Positions 10,947 through 19,392 of a stretch of DNA of 64,000 nucleotides are shown here, piece after piece. The stretch spans positions 2,020,001-2,084,000 of the forward strand of contig NZ_CP035088.1 of assembly GCF_004786035.1 (NCBI RefSeq), in the 5' to 3' direction. Under the pieces are notes generated by a model that searched no databases, was not told the origin of the DNA, and saw only the letters and a program-made list of their open reading frames with translations. This DNA is from Pseudomonas viciae (GTDB lineage Bacteria; Pseudomonadota; Gammaproteobacteria; Pseudomonadales; Pseudomonadaceae). The first letter of the stretch is position 1. The number at the start of each line of letters is the position of its first letter. The translations under genes were made by a program, and so were the position numbers.

Positions 10947-12107
10947 ATGTACCGCTTCTTTGAACAACTGAGTTCGCGCATTGCCGCGCCATTTGTGGGC
11001 GATCGCTCGCGTAACAGCAAAATCTGGGCGTGTCGCTGTGGTCAGTCGCTGTTTTTTCGCAACAGCCAATGCCTGGCCTGCCTGGCGGCGCTGGGCTATC
11101 AGCCGGAGCAAAGTCGCCTGTCGTCCTTGCAGCCCGGCGAGCAGCCCGACACCTGGACGCTGGACGCCGACCCGCAAGCCGGGGTGTTTCGCCGTTGCGC
11201 CAACCTCGACACCCCGGCGGCGTGCAACTGGTTGCTTGCGGCCAATGACCACGATGCCTTGTGCGTCGCCTGCAGCCTGAATCGCACCATTCCCGACTTG
11301 TCGATCCCGGAAAACCCCGAGCGCTGGCGCAAGGTCGAGACTGCCAAGCGCCGTCTGGTGGCGCAACTGATCACCCTCGGCTTGCCGGTTATCCCGAAAA
11401 CCGTCGATGAAAACATTGGCTTGGCTTTCGATTTCATCGGCGTCGATCCTGATGGCACGCCTCCGACCACGGGGCACGCCAGCGGACTGGTCACCCTCGA
11501 CATCAAAGAGGCCGACGATGACCATCGCGAATACGTGCGCCAGCAGATGCGCGAACCGTATCGCACCTTGCTCGGGCATTTCCGGCATGAGGTAGGGCAC
11601 TACTATTGGGACAGGCTGGTCGCCAACAGCCACTGGCTCGAGGCGTTTCGCCAGCTGTTCGGCGATGAGCGCGCCAGTTACGCCGATGCCCTGGAGCGGC
11701 ACTATCAGCAGGGAGCGCCGCTGGACTGGCAAACCCATTACGTCAGCGCCTACGCCACCATGCACCCGTGGGAAGACTGGGCGGAAACCTGGGCCCATTA
11801 CCTGCACATGATGGACGCGGTGGACACGGCGCTGGGTTTCGGCATGAGTGCCCGGGAAATGGATATCGACTACCAGCCTTTCCCGCCGGAGACCCTGTAC
11901 GACCCCGAGCACACCGGGGGGACGGCGTTCCTGTCATTCGTCAACGCCTGGATCGAGCTGGCCGGCATGCTCAACGAATTGTCTCGCAGTATGGGGCAGC
12001 CGGACTTCTATCCGTTCGTCGTATCCGCCGCCGTCATCACCAAGCTGCATTTCATCCATCTGGTGATCCAGGAGGAGGGTGGTCGGGCGGATGAGGTGCT
12101 GATGTAA
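10947..12107 (+). CDS. Putative zinc-binding metallopeptidase (COG4307-like)
   Basis: A 386-residue cytoplasmic-type protein without signal peptide. The N terminus has a zinc-ribbon cysteine set, C29-x-C31 and C42-x2-C45, and another CxxC (CVAC) follows near residue 110. H214-E215-V-G-H218 is an HExxH-type peptidase motif, followed by a conserved EDWAETWAHYLHMMD segment around residues 275-290 that could give the third ligand. I recall such proteins being annotated as putative zinc-binding metallopeptidases; no substrate is known to me. It follows ligA on the same strand after 139 bases. Confidence 0.7.
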   Translation: MYRFFEQLSSRIAAPFVGDRSRNSKIWACRCGQSLFFRNSQCLACLAALGYQPEQSRLSSLQPGEQPDTWTLDADPQAGVFRRCANLDTPAACNWLLAANDHDALCVACSLNRTIPDLSIPENPERWRKVETAKRRLVAQLITLGLPVIPKTVDENIGLAFDFIGVDPDGTPPTTGHASGLVTLDIKEADDDHREYVRQQMREPYRTLLGHFRHEVGHYYWDRLVANSHWLEAFRQLFGDERASYADALERHYQQGAPLDWQTHYVSAYATMHPWEDWAETWAHYLHMMDAVDTALGFGMSAREMDIDYQPFPPETLYDPEHTGGTAFLSFVNAWIELAGMLNELSRSMGQPDFYPFVVSAAVITKLHFIHLVIQEEGGRADEVLM

Positions 12108-12275
12108 TTTTGCTACCGCTGCAAGTGTCTGCTCAGCAGATAAATTGTCGATTCTCGAAAAGGGGTTGAGCGAAGTTAAAGTGATGCCATTTGTTTTGAC
12201 AGTGGTTTTCTATTCAAACTTTCCTTTACCCTAAAGCCGCCATGGATGATGGCTATATTTATTATGGAAGATGTT

Positions 12276-12626
12276 ATGAAATATGAAGAGATGGATAAAG
12301 CGGCAACTATTCCCAATGCGCCTCGGCGGCTTTCCCAAGCAGGGCAGAGCCAATACACCATTATATTGGCTTGGCAAATCTCGGATAATGTCCGGCCCGA
12401 TCAGATTGCGGGTCACACGTTTAAAGTAACTGCGGTGGCAACTGGACAGCCACAGTTTGTTCCCGCAACCCAAGTGAAACCGGATGGGCGCGGCTGGTAC
12501 CGACATGAAATAGGCGTCAGTGGCGGTTCCCGGCCTGTCTATTTCAATGTTCAAGTTCGGGCGCAAGCTTCCAATGGTGAGTATGGGCCGTTCTGCCCAG
12601 TGGTAGTTTGTAATACTTCGTCATGA
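12276..12626 (+). CDS. Hypothetical protein, AT-rich orphan
   Basis: The start taken is the ATG at 12276 (MKYEEMDKAAT), with GGAAG five bases upstream; in-frame ATGs at 12246 and 12264 are alternatives. The 116-residue product has no signal peptide or membrane segment. Its middle alternates hydrophobic and polar residues (YTIILAWQI, HTFKVTAVA, PVYFNVQVRA) as a beta-sandwich would, so an immunoglobulin/FnIII-like fold is possible but unproven. The first third of the gene and its upstream region are visibly AT-rich compared with every neighbour, and the codon choice there is unlike the surrounding genes, suggesting acquisition. Function unknown. Confidence 0.6.
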   Translation: MKYEEMDKAATIPNAPRRLSQAGQSQYTIILAWQISDNVRPDQIAGHTFKVTAVATGQPQFVPATQVKPDGRGWYRHEIGVSGGSRPVYFNVQVRAQASNGEYGPFCPVVVCNTSS

Positions 12627-12717
12627 CCGGCTATTTAATGTCAACAATGATTCAAGGCCGTAGTTGCTCATTGGTAGTTGTTTGAAAGATTCAATCTATT
12701 ACGACTCACAGCAGGCC

Positions 12718-12808
12718 TGTGGGAGCGAGCCTGCTCGCGATGGCGGTGGATCAGCTTGTATTGATGTTGAGTGAACCTCCGTCATCGCGAGCAAGCTCGG
12801 CTCCCACA
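12718..12808. repeat. Paired REP sequence
   Basis: Inverted REP copies with arms TGTGGGAGCGAGCCTGCTCG and CGAGCAAGCTCGGCTCCCACA. Together with the next element it fills the gap between the orphan gene and the ffs promoter. Confidence 0.8.
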
Positions 12809-12853
12809 TGGGTTCTCTAGTGTCCGCAGATCCAGTGTTCGCTCCAGATCCCT

Positions 12854-12944
12854 TGTGGGGGCGAGCTTGCTCGCGAAAGCGGTGGGTCAGCTTGCACCCA
12901 GGTCGAATGTGCCGAAGCCATCGCAAGCACGCTTTGCCCCCACA
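12854..12944. repeat. Paired REP sequence, diverged
   Basis: A second REP pair 45 bases after the previous one, with arms TGTGGGGGCGAGCTTGCTCG and a degraded right arm (CGCAAGCACGCTTTGCCCCCACA). Confidence 0.7.
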
Positions 12945-12988
12945 GCAAGTGCTTGAACATCTTAAGTTTTTTTATCCGGCGCGAACGG

Positions 12989-13016
12989 TTGTATCTTCTC
13001 GTCAGATAGGTACAAT
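12989..13016 (+). promoter_or_regulatory. Promoter of the 4.5S RNA gene
   Basis: TTGTAT (12989-12994), a 16-base spacer and TACAAT (13011-13016) form a near-consensus sigma-70 promoter immediately before ffs, predicting a start near 13023. Confidence 0.65.
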
Positions 13017-13048
13017 GGCGCGGCTCGCCGTCAGGTGAGCGTCGTTAT

Positions 13049-13158
13049 GGTGACCCCATCGGTCCCCCCGCAACGATTACCCGTGAACCTGGTCAGATCC
13101 GGAAGGAAGCAGCCACAGCGGGAACATTGTGTGCCGGGGTGTGGCTGGTGGGGTTGCC
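13049..13158 (+). ncRNA. ffs: Signal recognition particle 4.5S RNA
   Basis: The SRP domain IV core GGTCAGATCCGGAAGGAAGC is present at about 13090-13109, followed by AGCC and the symmetric GTGTGCCGGGGTG side. GACCCCAT near 13052 pairs with GTGGGGTT near 13148 to close the rod. The helix can be extended outwards by CGTTATGG (13043-13050) with CCATAACG (13160-13167), so the precursor is probably longer; the mature ends given are estimates. It binds Ffh to target membrane proteins to the translocon. Confidence 0.9.
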
Positions 13159-13167
13159 TCCATAACG

Positions 13168-13462
13168 CCCAAGCCTTCGTTCGCAAGGTTTGCCAATTTT
13201 CAACTATTCCTATTATTCGCTGATCGATATCGATCGTTGCTTTCTGCTGTCCGGATTTTGGCCGGGGCAGGGCAGCTGAGTACTGGAACAGGTCCGTCTT
13301 GCCTCGGCGGACCGAGCTCCTGTCGCAGGTCGCTTGGATCAGCACTCCACGAATCGAGGGCAGTGGGGCTGTGTACAAATCGCCAGCCAGGCAAACGAGC
13401 GCCAAAGAGAAGCCTGGTCCGGCTTGTACCGACAGGCCAGATTCCTCTTGTTCATGACTGCA
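13168..13462. other. Gap downstream of ffs without a recognisable gene
   Basis: About 295 bases. Short open frames cross it, but they have no ribosome-binding site and no family resemblance. I see no REP, promoter or terminator worth calling. Confidence 0.5.
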
Positions 13463-13777
13463 TCAAGGCTTGGACAAGGCCTGGTCAACCGCTGCGATCA
13501 GCTTTCCCAGATCCTTCGGGGTGGCTCTATGTATGACACCGAACAGATACGCTCGCTGTTCGTCTTCATCGCCCATGTCGGCAAAAAAGGCTTTCAGCTG
13601 CACATCCAGCACGTCGGCAAGTAGGAACAAGGCTTCGATGCTGGGGGTGTAGGTGCCGGTTTCGAAGCGGCTGATGGTTTTGGGGTCAAAACCGGTTTTT
13701 TCGCCAAGTTCAGCCTGAGTAAGCCCCGCTACTTTGCGATAGCGTTTGATGGCCGCACCCAAACTTGAAATTTGCAT
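13463..13777 (-). CDS. XRE-family helix-turn-helix regulator
   Basis: A 104-residue protein with an N-terminal lambda-repressor-type helix-turn-helix at about residues 6-60 (GLTQAELGEKTGFDPKTISR, then FETGTYTPSIEALFLLADVL). The C-terminal 40 residues are short and acidic then helical, with no recognisable ligand domain. It stands alone, with no toxin or phage gene beside it. Its target is unknown. The 290 bases upstream, up to the PAS-GGDEF-EAL gene, show no other gene. Confidence 0.8.
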   Translation of the reverse strand: MQISSLGAAIKRYRKVAGLTQAELGEKTGFDPKTISRFETGTYTPSIEALFLLADVLDVQLKAFFADMGDEDEQRAYLFGVIHRATPKDLGKLIAAVDQALSKP

Positions 13778-14067
13778 CGCTCAATTCCCATTTAGAATCA
13801 AGAACTTAACGACAGTTTTTTGCATTAGGCAACCGCATTATTCATCACCTTGCTTTGCAAAATGTGATGCGTTTCGTAGAATCGGCCTTTGGCATGGGTA
13901 TTTGGTGCCCTGCTTCTGAGCCGGGATGTGCGAAAAGAGTGGGCCTTGTGTTTCTTGCCGCGACACAAGACTTGAGCCTGGGCCCTCTGGTAGCACCGCC
14001 GGGGGTCTGTGCCCCAGCTTCTCTCAAGGTGTTTGAGCCTAGTTGATTTTCGCCTTTCCTGGAGGCG

Positions 14068-15858
14068 GTGCAACCGCGCGCGACAAATGAGCCTGACTCA
14101 TGGATGACTGCTTCGATGGATAAGAAGTACCGCAGAGCCGTTGATGCCGCCGCGATTTTTTCCGAAACAGATCTGAGTGGGCGCATCACTTACGTCAACG
14201 ATCAGTTTTGTAAACTGTTCGGGTACCGGCGTGAGGAACTGCTGGGGGCCGATCATCGCCTGCTCAATTCCGGCCAGCATCCCGGCGAGTTCTTCAGCGC
14301 CATGTGGCGCACCATTGCCTTGGGGCAGGTCTGGAAAGGGGAAATCTGTAACCGGGCCAAGGACGGCACGTTGCACTGGGTCGATACGACTTTGGTGCCG
14401 GTGATCGACGATGCGACCGGGCAAATCGAACGCTACCTGGCGATTCGCTTTGACGTCAGCGAAAAGCGCCAGCTGTTGCATTCGCTGCAGTGGCGGGTCG
14501 GGCACGATGTGCTGACCGGATTGCCCAATCGCACCTATCTGTCCGAGTTGCTGGACCAGGCCCTGGAGTTTTCCCGGCTGGAAAACTTTCCCTTGGCCGT
14601 GTGCATGCTCGACCTGGACGGCTTCAAGGCCGTCAACGATGGTCATGGCCACGCCAGTGGCGATCAATTGCTGGTGGAGGTCGCCAGGCGGCTGCGCACC
14701 ATTGTGCGTGGAGAGGACGTGGTGGCGCGGCTGGCCGGGGACGAATTCGTGCTGGTGTTACGCCATGTGCGGGGGATGGAGGAATTGCACGCGGCGTTAA
14801 ACCGAGTGTTGATTGCCGTGTCCATGCCGTATGGCATCAACGGTAAAGGCATCAAGGTTTTCGCCAGCATTGGCGTCACGTTGTTCCCGTGGGACAACGA
14901 AAACGCCGAGACCTTGTTGCGCCACGCCGATCAGGCGATGTATGTGGCCAAACAAAGCGGCCGTAATCGTTTTCATCTGTTCGATGTGTCCCGGGACAAG
15001 GAGGTCCGGGCCACTTACCAGACTGTCGAGCGGGTCCGGCAGGCGCTGGCGGGTAACGAATTGCGGTTGCACTTCCAGCCCAAGGTCAATATGCGCAATG
15101 GCACAGTGGTTGGTCTTGAGGCGTTGTTGCGCTGGAAGCATCCGCAACGTGGCCTGGTGCCGCCTCGGGAGTTCCTGCCGCTGGTGGAGGAGACTGACCT
15201 GATCGTCGAGATTGGCGAGTGGGTCATGGAGCAGGTGCTGACCCAGTTGCAGCAATGGCAGCAGGCGGGGCAGGGCTGGCCGGTGAGCATCAATATCTCG
15301 GCGCGTCATTTTCAGCGAGAGGACTTCGTCGAGCGGCTGCAGCAGGTGTTGGAGCGGCACCCGGCGGTGTCGCCGCGCATGCTGGATCTGCAGATCGTTG
15401 AGTCCGTCGCCGTGGAAAACCTTGCGCACGTCAGCGCGTGCCTCCAGTCATGCCAGGCGTTGGGTGTAGGCTTTTCACTGGGTGGCTTTGGCACTGGCTA
15501 CTGCTCGCTCAACGACCTCAAGCACCTGCGCACGCAAACCATCAAGATCGACAAGGCCTTTGTCCGCGATATTCTCGAAGACCGCGATGACCTGGCGCTG
15601 ACCGAAGCGGTGATCGGCCTGGCCCGGGCGTTTGGCCGCGAGGTGGTCGCGGAGGGGTTGGACAGCCTCGAACATGGGCTACTGTTGCTGCGCCTGGGCT
15701 GCGAGGTGGCTCAAGGCTATTTCATTGCCCGGCCCATGCCGGCCGAGCAAGTCCCTGGTTGGGTGACGGATTTTATCCCGCCGTTGCAATGGCGGCAGCG
15801 GCCGGGCGTTCAAGGCGAACCGGCTTCGGCCTGCGACGTGTCCCTGCGGCCAGTGTAG
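14068..15858 (+). CDS. PAS-GGDEF-EAL protein with degenerate EAL active site
   Basis: A cytoplasmic 596-residue protein numbered from a GTG at 14068; ATGs at 14104 and 14116 are possible true starts, because the GGAGG at 14061 is only two bases from the GTG. Residues about 30-135 are a PAS/PAC sensor, 140-300 a diguanylate-cyclase-type domain with signature AGDEF (223-227, first Gly replaced by Ala, often tolerated), and 320-575 an EAL domain. EAL (351-353), NISARHFQ, KIDKAF and AEGLDS are kept, but the DDFGTG loop reads GGFGTG, with Gly at 472 and 473. Both metal-binding aspartates are therefore missing and phosphodiesterase activity is unlikely. Its last 49 bases overlap the convergent gene. 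Confidence 0.85.
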   Translation: MQPRATNEPDSWMTASMDKKYRRAVDAAAIFSETDLSGRITYVNDQFCKLFGYRREELLGADHRLLNSGQHPGEFFSAMWRTIALGQVWKGEICNRAKDGTLHWVDTTLVPVIDDATGQIERYLAIRFDVSEKRQLLHSLQWRVGHDVLTGLPNRTYLSELLDQALEFSRLENFPLAVCMLDLDGFKAVNDGHGHASGDQLLVEVARRLRTIVRGEDVVARLAGDEFVLVLRHVRGMEELHAALNRVLIAVSMPYGINGKGIKVFASIGVTLFPWDNENAETLLRHADQAMYVAKQSGRNRFHLFDVSRDKEVRATYQTVERVRQALAGNELRLHFQPKVNMRNGTVVGLEALLRWKHPQRGLVPPREFLPLVEETDLIVEIGEWVMEQVLTQLQQWQQAGQGWPVSINISARHFQREDFVERLQQVLERHPAVSPRMLDLQIVESVAVENLAHVSACLQSCQALGVGFSLGGFGTGYCSLNDLKHLRTQTIKIDKAFVRDILEDRDDLALTEAVIGLARAFGREVVAEGLDSLEHGLLLLRLGCEVAQGYFIARPMPAEQVPGWVTDFIPPLQWRQRPGVQGEPASACDVSLRPV

Positions 15859-16574
15859 AGCCGGATGATTGCGTCGATCTCTCCCGACGTTTTCATTTTC
15901 AGCAAGGTGCGCAAAATGCGTTGTGCCGGGATTTTCGGATCGTCGCGCACGTAACAGCTCAACTGCTGTTCCTGGAGCAATGCCACCTCATGTAGCTGCC
16001 GATCAGCGTTATGCCGTTGATTGAACCAGTCCAGTGCCCATTGATTAGTGACCGCGTAGCGATAGCGGCCGGCCAGCAGTTTCGCCAGTACTTGTTCCTG
16101 GCTACGGGCATCGTCACGGTGCAGTTGGCCGCCATCGAAAAAGGGTTGCAAGGTCGGGTAGGTATAGCTCAGCACGGTGCCTATGGACTGGTGCGCCAGC
16201 GTCGCCAGCGTCACCGCTGCGGGGGCGTTCGCCGTGCCGACGAGCACGTCACGCTGGAAAAACAGTGGGACACTCCACAAATAATTGCCGCCCTCACTCA
16301 CCCAGTCGGGGCTGACATAACACCGTACGTCGATTTCACCCTGCTTCATGGCTCCGTCCATCCGGGCGCGGGAGAGGACGTGAAATTCCGCCGGCATACC
16401 CACTTGGGTCGCCAGGCTGGTCATGATGTCGGGAAGGATGCCCTGGGTCGGGCGACCTCGTTCGATCTGTACCATGGGCATGGCCCAGCCGTCGGTAATG
16501 GCAAAGCGCAGTGGTACTTCGTCAGCCAAACAACCGGTCCCTAACATCAGCAAAGCCCCCATGGCTGAGCGCAT
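15810..16574 (-). CDS. Periplasmic solute-binding protein, SBP_bac_3-like
   Basis: The start at 16574 (MRSAMGALLML) is preceded by AGGAG at the right spacing; a longer frame upstream lacks such a site. The 254-residue product has a signal peptide with probable cleavage around CLA-DEV, and features of amino-acid-type binding proteins: a PTQGILPDIMTSLATQVGM stretch, IDVRCYVSPDW, and a C-terminal LLKMKTSGEIDAII helix. No permease or ATPase gene is adjacent, so it may be an orphan binding protein. Ligand unknown. It converges on, and overlaps, the PAS-GGDEF-EAL gene. Confidence 0.75.
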   Translation of the reverse strand: MRSAMGALLMLGTGCLADEVPLRFAITDGWAMPMVQIERGRPTQGILPDIMTSLATQVGMPAEFHVLSRARMDGAMKQGEIDVRCYVSPDWVSEGGNYLWSVPLFFQRDVLVGTANAPAAVTLATLAHQSIGTVLSYTYPTLQPFFDGGQLHRDDARSQEQVLAKLLAGRYRYAVTNQWALDWFNQRHNADRQLHEVALLQEQQLSCYVRDDPKIPAQRILRTLLKMKTSGEIDAIIRLYTGRRDTSQAEAGSP

Positions 16575-16717
16575 AAACTCTCCTGACTGTGCAAAACCCT
16601 GTCGACAACCGAGTCCCAGATTCAAGCTTAGACAGATTAGACAAGCACACCGGATGCAATTTCGCCCCTGCTCCGCTAGCATTAGCCGCTTATGTTCCTT
16701 CGTTGCGACGGTTTTCG

Positions 16718-18793
16718 ATGAGTTATCAGGTTCTTGCACGTAAGTGGCGTCCGCGCTCGTTCCGCGAAATGGTCGGCCAGACCCATGTGCTCAAGGCCCT
16801 GATCAATGCCTTGGACAGCCAGCGGCTGCACCATGCCTATCTGTTCACCGGTACCCGTGGCGTGGGCAAGACCACCATCGCGCGGATCATCGCCAAGTGC
16901 CTGAACTGCGAAACCGGCATTACCTCTACGCCTTGCGGCGAGTGTTCGGTGTGCCGGGAAATCGACGAAGGTCGTTTCGTCGACCTGATCGAGATTGACG
17001 CCGCCAGCCGCACCAAGGTCGAAGATACTCGCGAGTTGCTCGACAACGTGCAGTACGCGCCGAGCCGTGGGCGCTTCAAGGTCTATCTGATCGACGAAGT
17101 GCACATGCTCTCCAGCCATTCGTTCAATGCGCTGCTCAAGACCCTCGAGGAGCCGCCGCCCTACGTCAAGTTCATACTGGCGACCACCGACCCGCAGAAA
17201 CTTCCTGCGACGATTTTGTCGCGGTGCCTGCAGTTCTCCCTGAAGAACATGACGCCGGAGCGGGTCGTCGAGCACCTGACCCACGTGCTGGGCGTCGAGA
17301 ACGTTCCGTTCGAGGACGATGCGCTGTGGCTGCTGGGCCGCGCTGCCGATGGGTCGATGCGTGACGCCATGAGCCTGACCGACCAGGCCATTGCCTTCGG
17401 TGAAGGCAAGGTCATGGCCGCCGATGTGCGGGCGATGCTCGGCACCCTCGATCACGGCCAGGTCTATGACGTGTTGCATGCGTTGATCGAGGGTGACGCG
17501 AAGGCGTTGCTCGAAGCGGTGCGTCACCTGGCCGAGCAGGGCCCGGACTGGAATGGCGTGCTTTCGGAGATCCTCAATGTGCTGCACCGGGTCGCCATTG
17601 CCCAGGCCTTGCCTGAGGGTGTCGACAACGGTCATGGCGACCGTGATCGCGTACTGGCCCTGGCCCAGGCGCTGCCGGCCGAAGACGTGCAGTTCTATTA
17701 CCAGATGGGCCTGATCGGCCGTCGTGACTTGCCCCTGGCGCCGGATCCGCGAGGCGGCTTCGAAATGGTCTTGTTGCGAATGCTGGCGTTCCGACCGGCC
17801 GACACGGCGGACGCCCCGAGGCAACCGCTAAAGCCAGTGGGGATCAGCCAGGCCACAGCTGATTCCGCCAAGCCAGTGGCTGCCGCGCCTGTCGTTGCGC
17901 CGGCAGTGGCTTCTGCTCCGGCGGCAGTGGTACCTATGGCCGAACCGGCTCCGGTGCCTGTCATTGCGCCAATTGAACCCGAGCCTGAACCGGTCGTCGA
18001 GGCATTGCCTGAGCCGGTCGCCGAAGCGGTCATCGACTTGCCCTGGAATGATCCGGTCGAGCCGCAGATCGTCCAGCAGCCCGCAGTGGAACCCGTGCTG
18101 GAAACCACCGCCGAGCAGCCCGAACTGCCACCGATGCCCCTGCCGACGCCCGACAGCGTGGTGCCGGATGCGCCCGAGTGGGTCGCCGCCCCGGTGCCTG
18201 AGCCGACAGTGGCCGACGTCGATGACGCCACACCGGGTATGGACCTGGATGACGAGCCGCCGCTGGATGAGGATTACATAGAGCCGGACATGGATTCGGC
18301 CTACAGCTATCTGGACGAGCTGGCCAGCGAACACGCTGCTGAACCAGCACCGGAACCCGAGCCGGAGCCGGCGGCGATGCCTGCCACCGGGCTGGCCTTG
18401 CAATGGCTGGAGCTGTTCCCGAAACTGCCGATTACCGGCATGACCGGCAGCATCGCGGCCAACTGCACGTTGATCGCCGTGGAAGGCGATCACTGGCTGC
18501 TGCATCTGGACCCGGCCCACAGCGCCTTGTTCAATGCCACCCAGCAGCGTCGCCTCAACGATGCGCTGAACCAGTACCACCAGCGCACCCTGACGCTGAA
18601 CATCGAACTGATCAAGCCTGAGCAGGAAACCCCGGCCCAGGCCGCGTCCCGCCGCCGTGCCGACCGTCAGCGCGAAGCCGAGGAGTCGATCCACAGTGAT
18701 CCGTTCATCCAGCAGATGATGCAACAGTTCGGCGCCGTGGTTCGTCACGATACTATCGAACCTGTCGAGGCCCCGGTTACTCAGGGCTCATAA
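16718..18793 (+). CDS. dnaX: DNA polymerase III subunits tau (gamma), DnaX
   Basis: Clamp-loader ATPase of 691 residues starting MSYQVLARKWRP at 16718; an in-frame extension to 16589 is not needed. Walker A GTRGVGKTT (K51), zinc module cysteines C64, C73, C76 and C79, Walker B LIDEVH (D126, E127) and the SRC motif ILSRCLQF are intact. Residues about 365-560 are a Pro/Ala/Glu-rich linker, followed by the tau-specific C terminus that contacts polymerase and helicase. I see no A-rich slippery heptamer like that making gamma in E. coli. It is followed 63 bases later by ybaB. Confidence 0.96.
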   Translation: MSYQVLARKWRPRSFREMVGQTHVLKALINALDSQRLHHAYLFTGTRGVGKTTIARIIAKCLNCETGITSTPCGECSVCREIDEGRFVDLIEIDAASRTKVEDTRELLDNVQYAPSRGRFKVYLIDEVHMLSSHSFNALLKTLEEPPPYVKFILATTDPQKLPATILSRCLQFSLKNMTPERVVEHLTHVLGVENVPFEDDALWLLGRAADGSMRDAMSLTDQAIAFGEGKVMAADVRAMLGTLDHGQVYDVLHALIEGDAKALLEAVRHLAEQGPDWNGVLSEILNVLHRVAIAQALPEGVDNGHGDRDRVLALAQALPAEDVQFYYQMGLIGRRDLPLAPDPRGGFEMVLLRMLAFRPADTADAPRQPLKPVGISQATADSAKPVAAAPVVAPAVASAPAAVVPMAEPAPVPVIAPIEPEPEPVVEALPEPVAEAVIDLPWNDPVEPQIVQQPAVEPVLETTAEQPELPPMPLPTPDSVVPDAPEWVAAPVPEPTVADVDDATPGMDLDDEPPLDEDYIEPDMDSAYSYLDELASEHAAEPAPEPEPEPAAMPATGLALQWLELFPKLPITGMTGSIAANCTLIAVEGDHWLLHLDPAHSALFNATQQRRLNDALNQYHQRTLTLNIELIKPEQETPAQAASRRRADRQREAEESIHSDPFIQQMMQQFGAVVRHDTIEPVEAPVTQGS

Positions 18794-18856
18794 CTGAAAG
18801 CGTCGGGCTGAATGGCCGGACGCGGTGTTTATCCAAGTACTTTCGAGGTGATTCCC

Positions 18857-19195
18857 ATGATGAAAGGTGGCATGGCCGGCCTGATGAAGCAGGCGCAGCA
18901 GATGCAGGAAAAAATGGCCAAGATGCAGGAAGAACTGGCCAACGCCGAAGTCACCGGCAAGTCCGGCGGCGATATGGTGACGGTGGTCATGACCGGCCGC
19001 CACGACATCAAGCGCGTCAGCATCGACCCAAGCGTGGTCGAAGGCCTGAGCGAAGACGACAAGGAAATGCTTGAAGCCCTGTTCGCCGCCGCCGTCAACG
19101 ACGCAGTGCGCAAGATCGAAGCCAACAGCCAGGACAAGATGTCCGGCATGACTGCCGGCATGCAACTGCCGCCGGGCATGAAATTGCCGTTCTGA
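18857..19195 (+). CDS. ybaB: YbaB/EbfC-family nucleoid-associated protein
   Basis: A 112-residue protein with start [12 protein letters not shown] at 18857 and GAGGTG upstream. It has the typical N-terminal Met/Gln/Lys-rich helix ([17 protein letters not shown]), then [17 protein letters not shown] and a Gly/Met-rich C terminus. The family forms dimers that bind DNA. Position between dnaX and recR is conserved in many bacteria; here a terminator and a reductase gene separate it from recR. Confidence 0.93.
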   Translation: MMKGGMAGLMKQAQQMQEKMAKMQEELANAEVTGKSGGDMVTVVMTGRHDIKRVSIDPSVVEGLSEDDKEMLEALFAAAVNDAVRKIEANSQDKMSGMTAGMQLPPGMKLPF

Positions 19196-19228
19196 TTCGC
19201 CATCCCGGTTGGGATGGGCTACACACAA

Positions 19229-19258
19229 TGCCAGGCATCGCGCCTGGCATTTTTGTTT
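19229..19258 (+). terminator. Rho-independent terminator after dnaX-ybaB
   Basis: TGCCAGGC (19229-19236) pairs with GCCTGGCA (19242-19249), followed by TTTTTGTTT. Confidence 0.85.
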
Positions 19259-19392
19259 CTGTCATAGGGCCGAGCGGTGGCAGAAACCTTACTTGCTCCC
19301 ACAAGTACCCACTGAATAAACATCGAACGCCGCTCCACCGGCAATGGTCTGCTTCCTATAGGTCCCACTCAACGATCAAGGAGAACGCTTCC

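Noticed and set aside
12718..12944. CRISPR-like array
   Set aside because: The repeats are inverted REP pairs with unequal arms, not direct repeats with uniform spacers, and there are no cas genes.
13129..13536. 135-residue plus-strand frame running out of ffs
   Set aside because: It starts inside the 4.5S RNA, lacks a ribosome-binding site and ends within the XRE gene.
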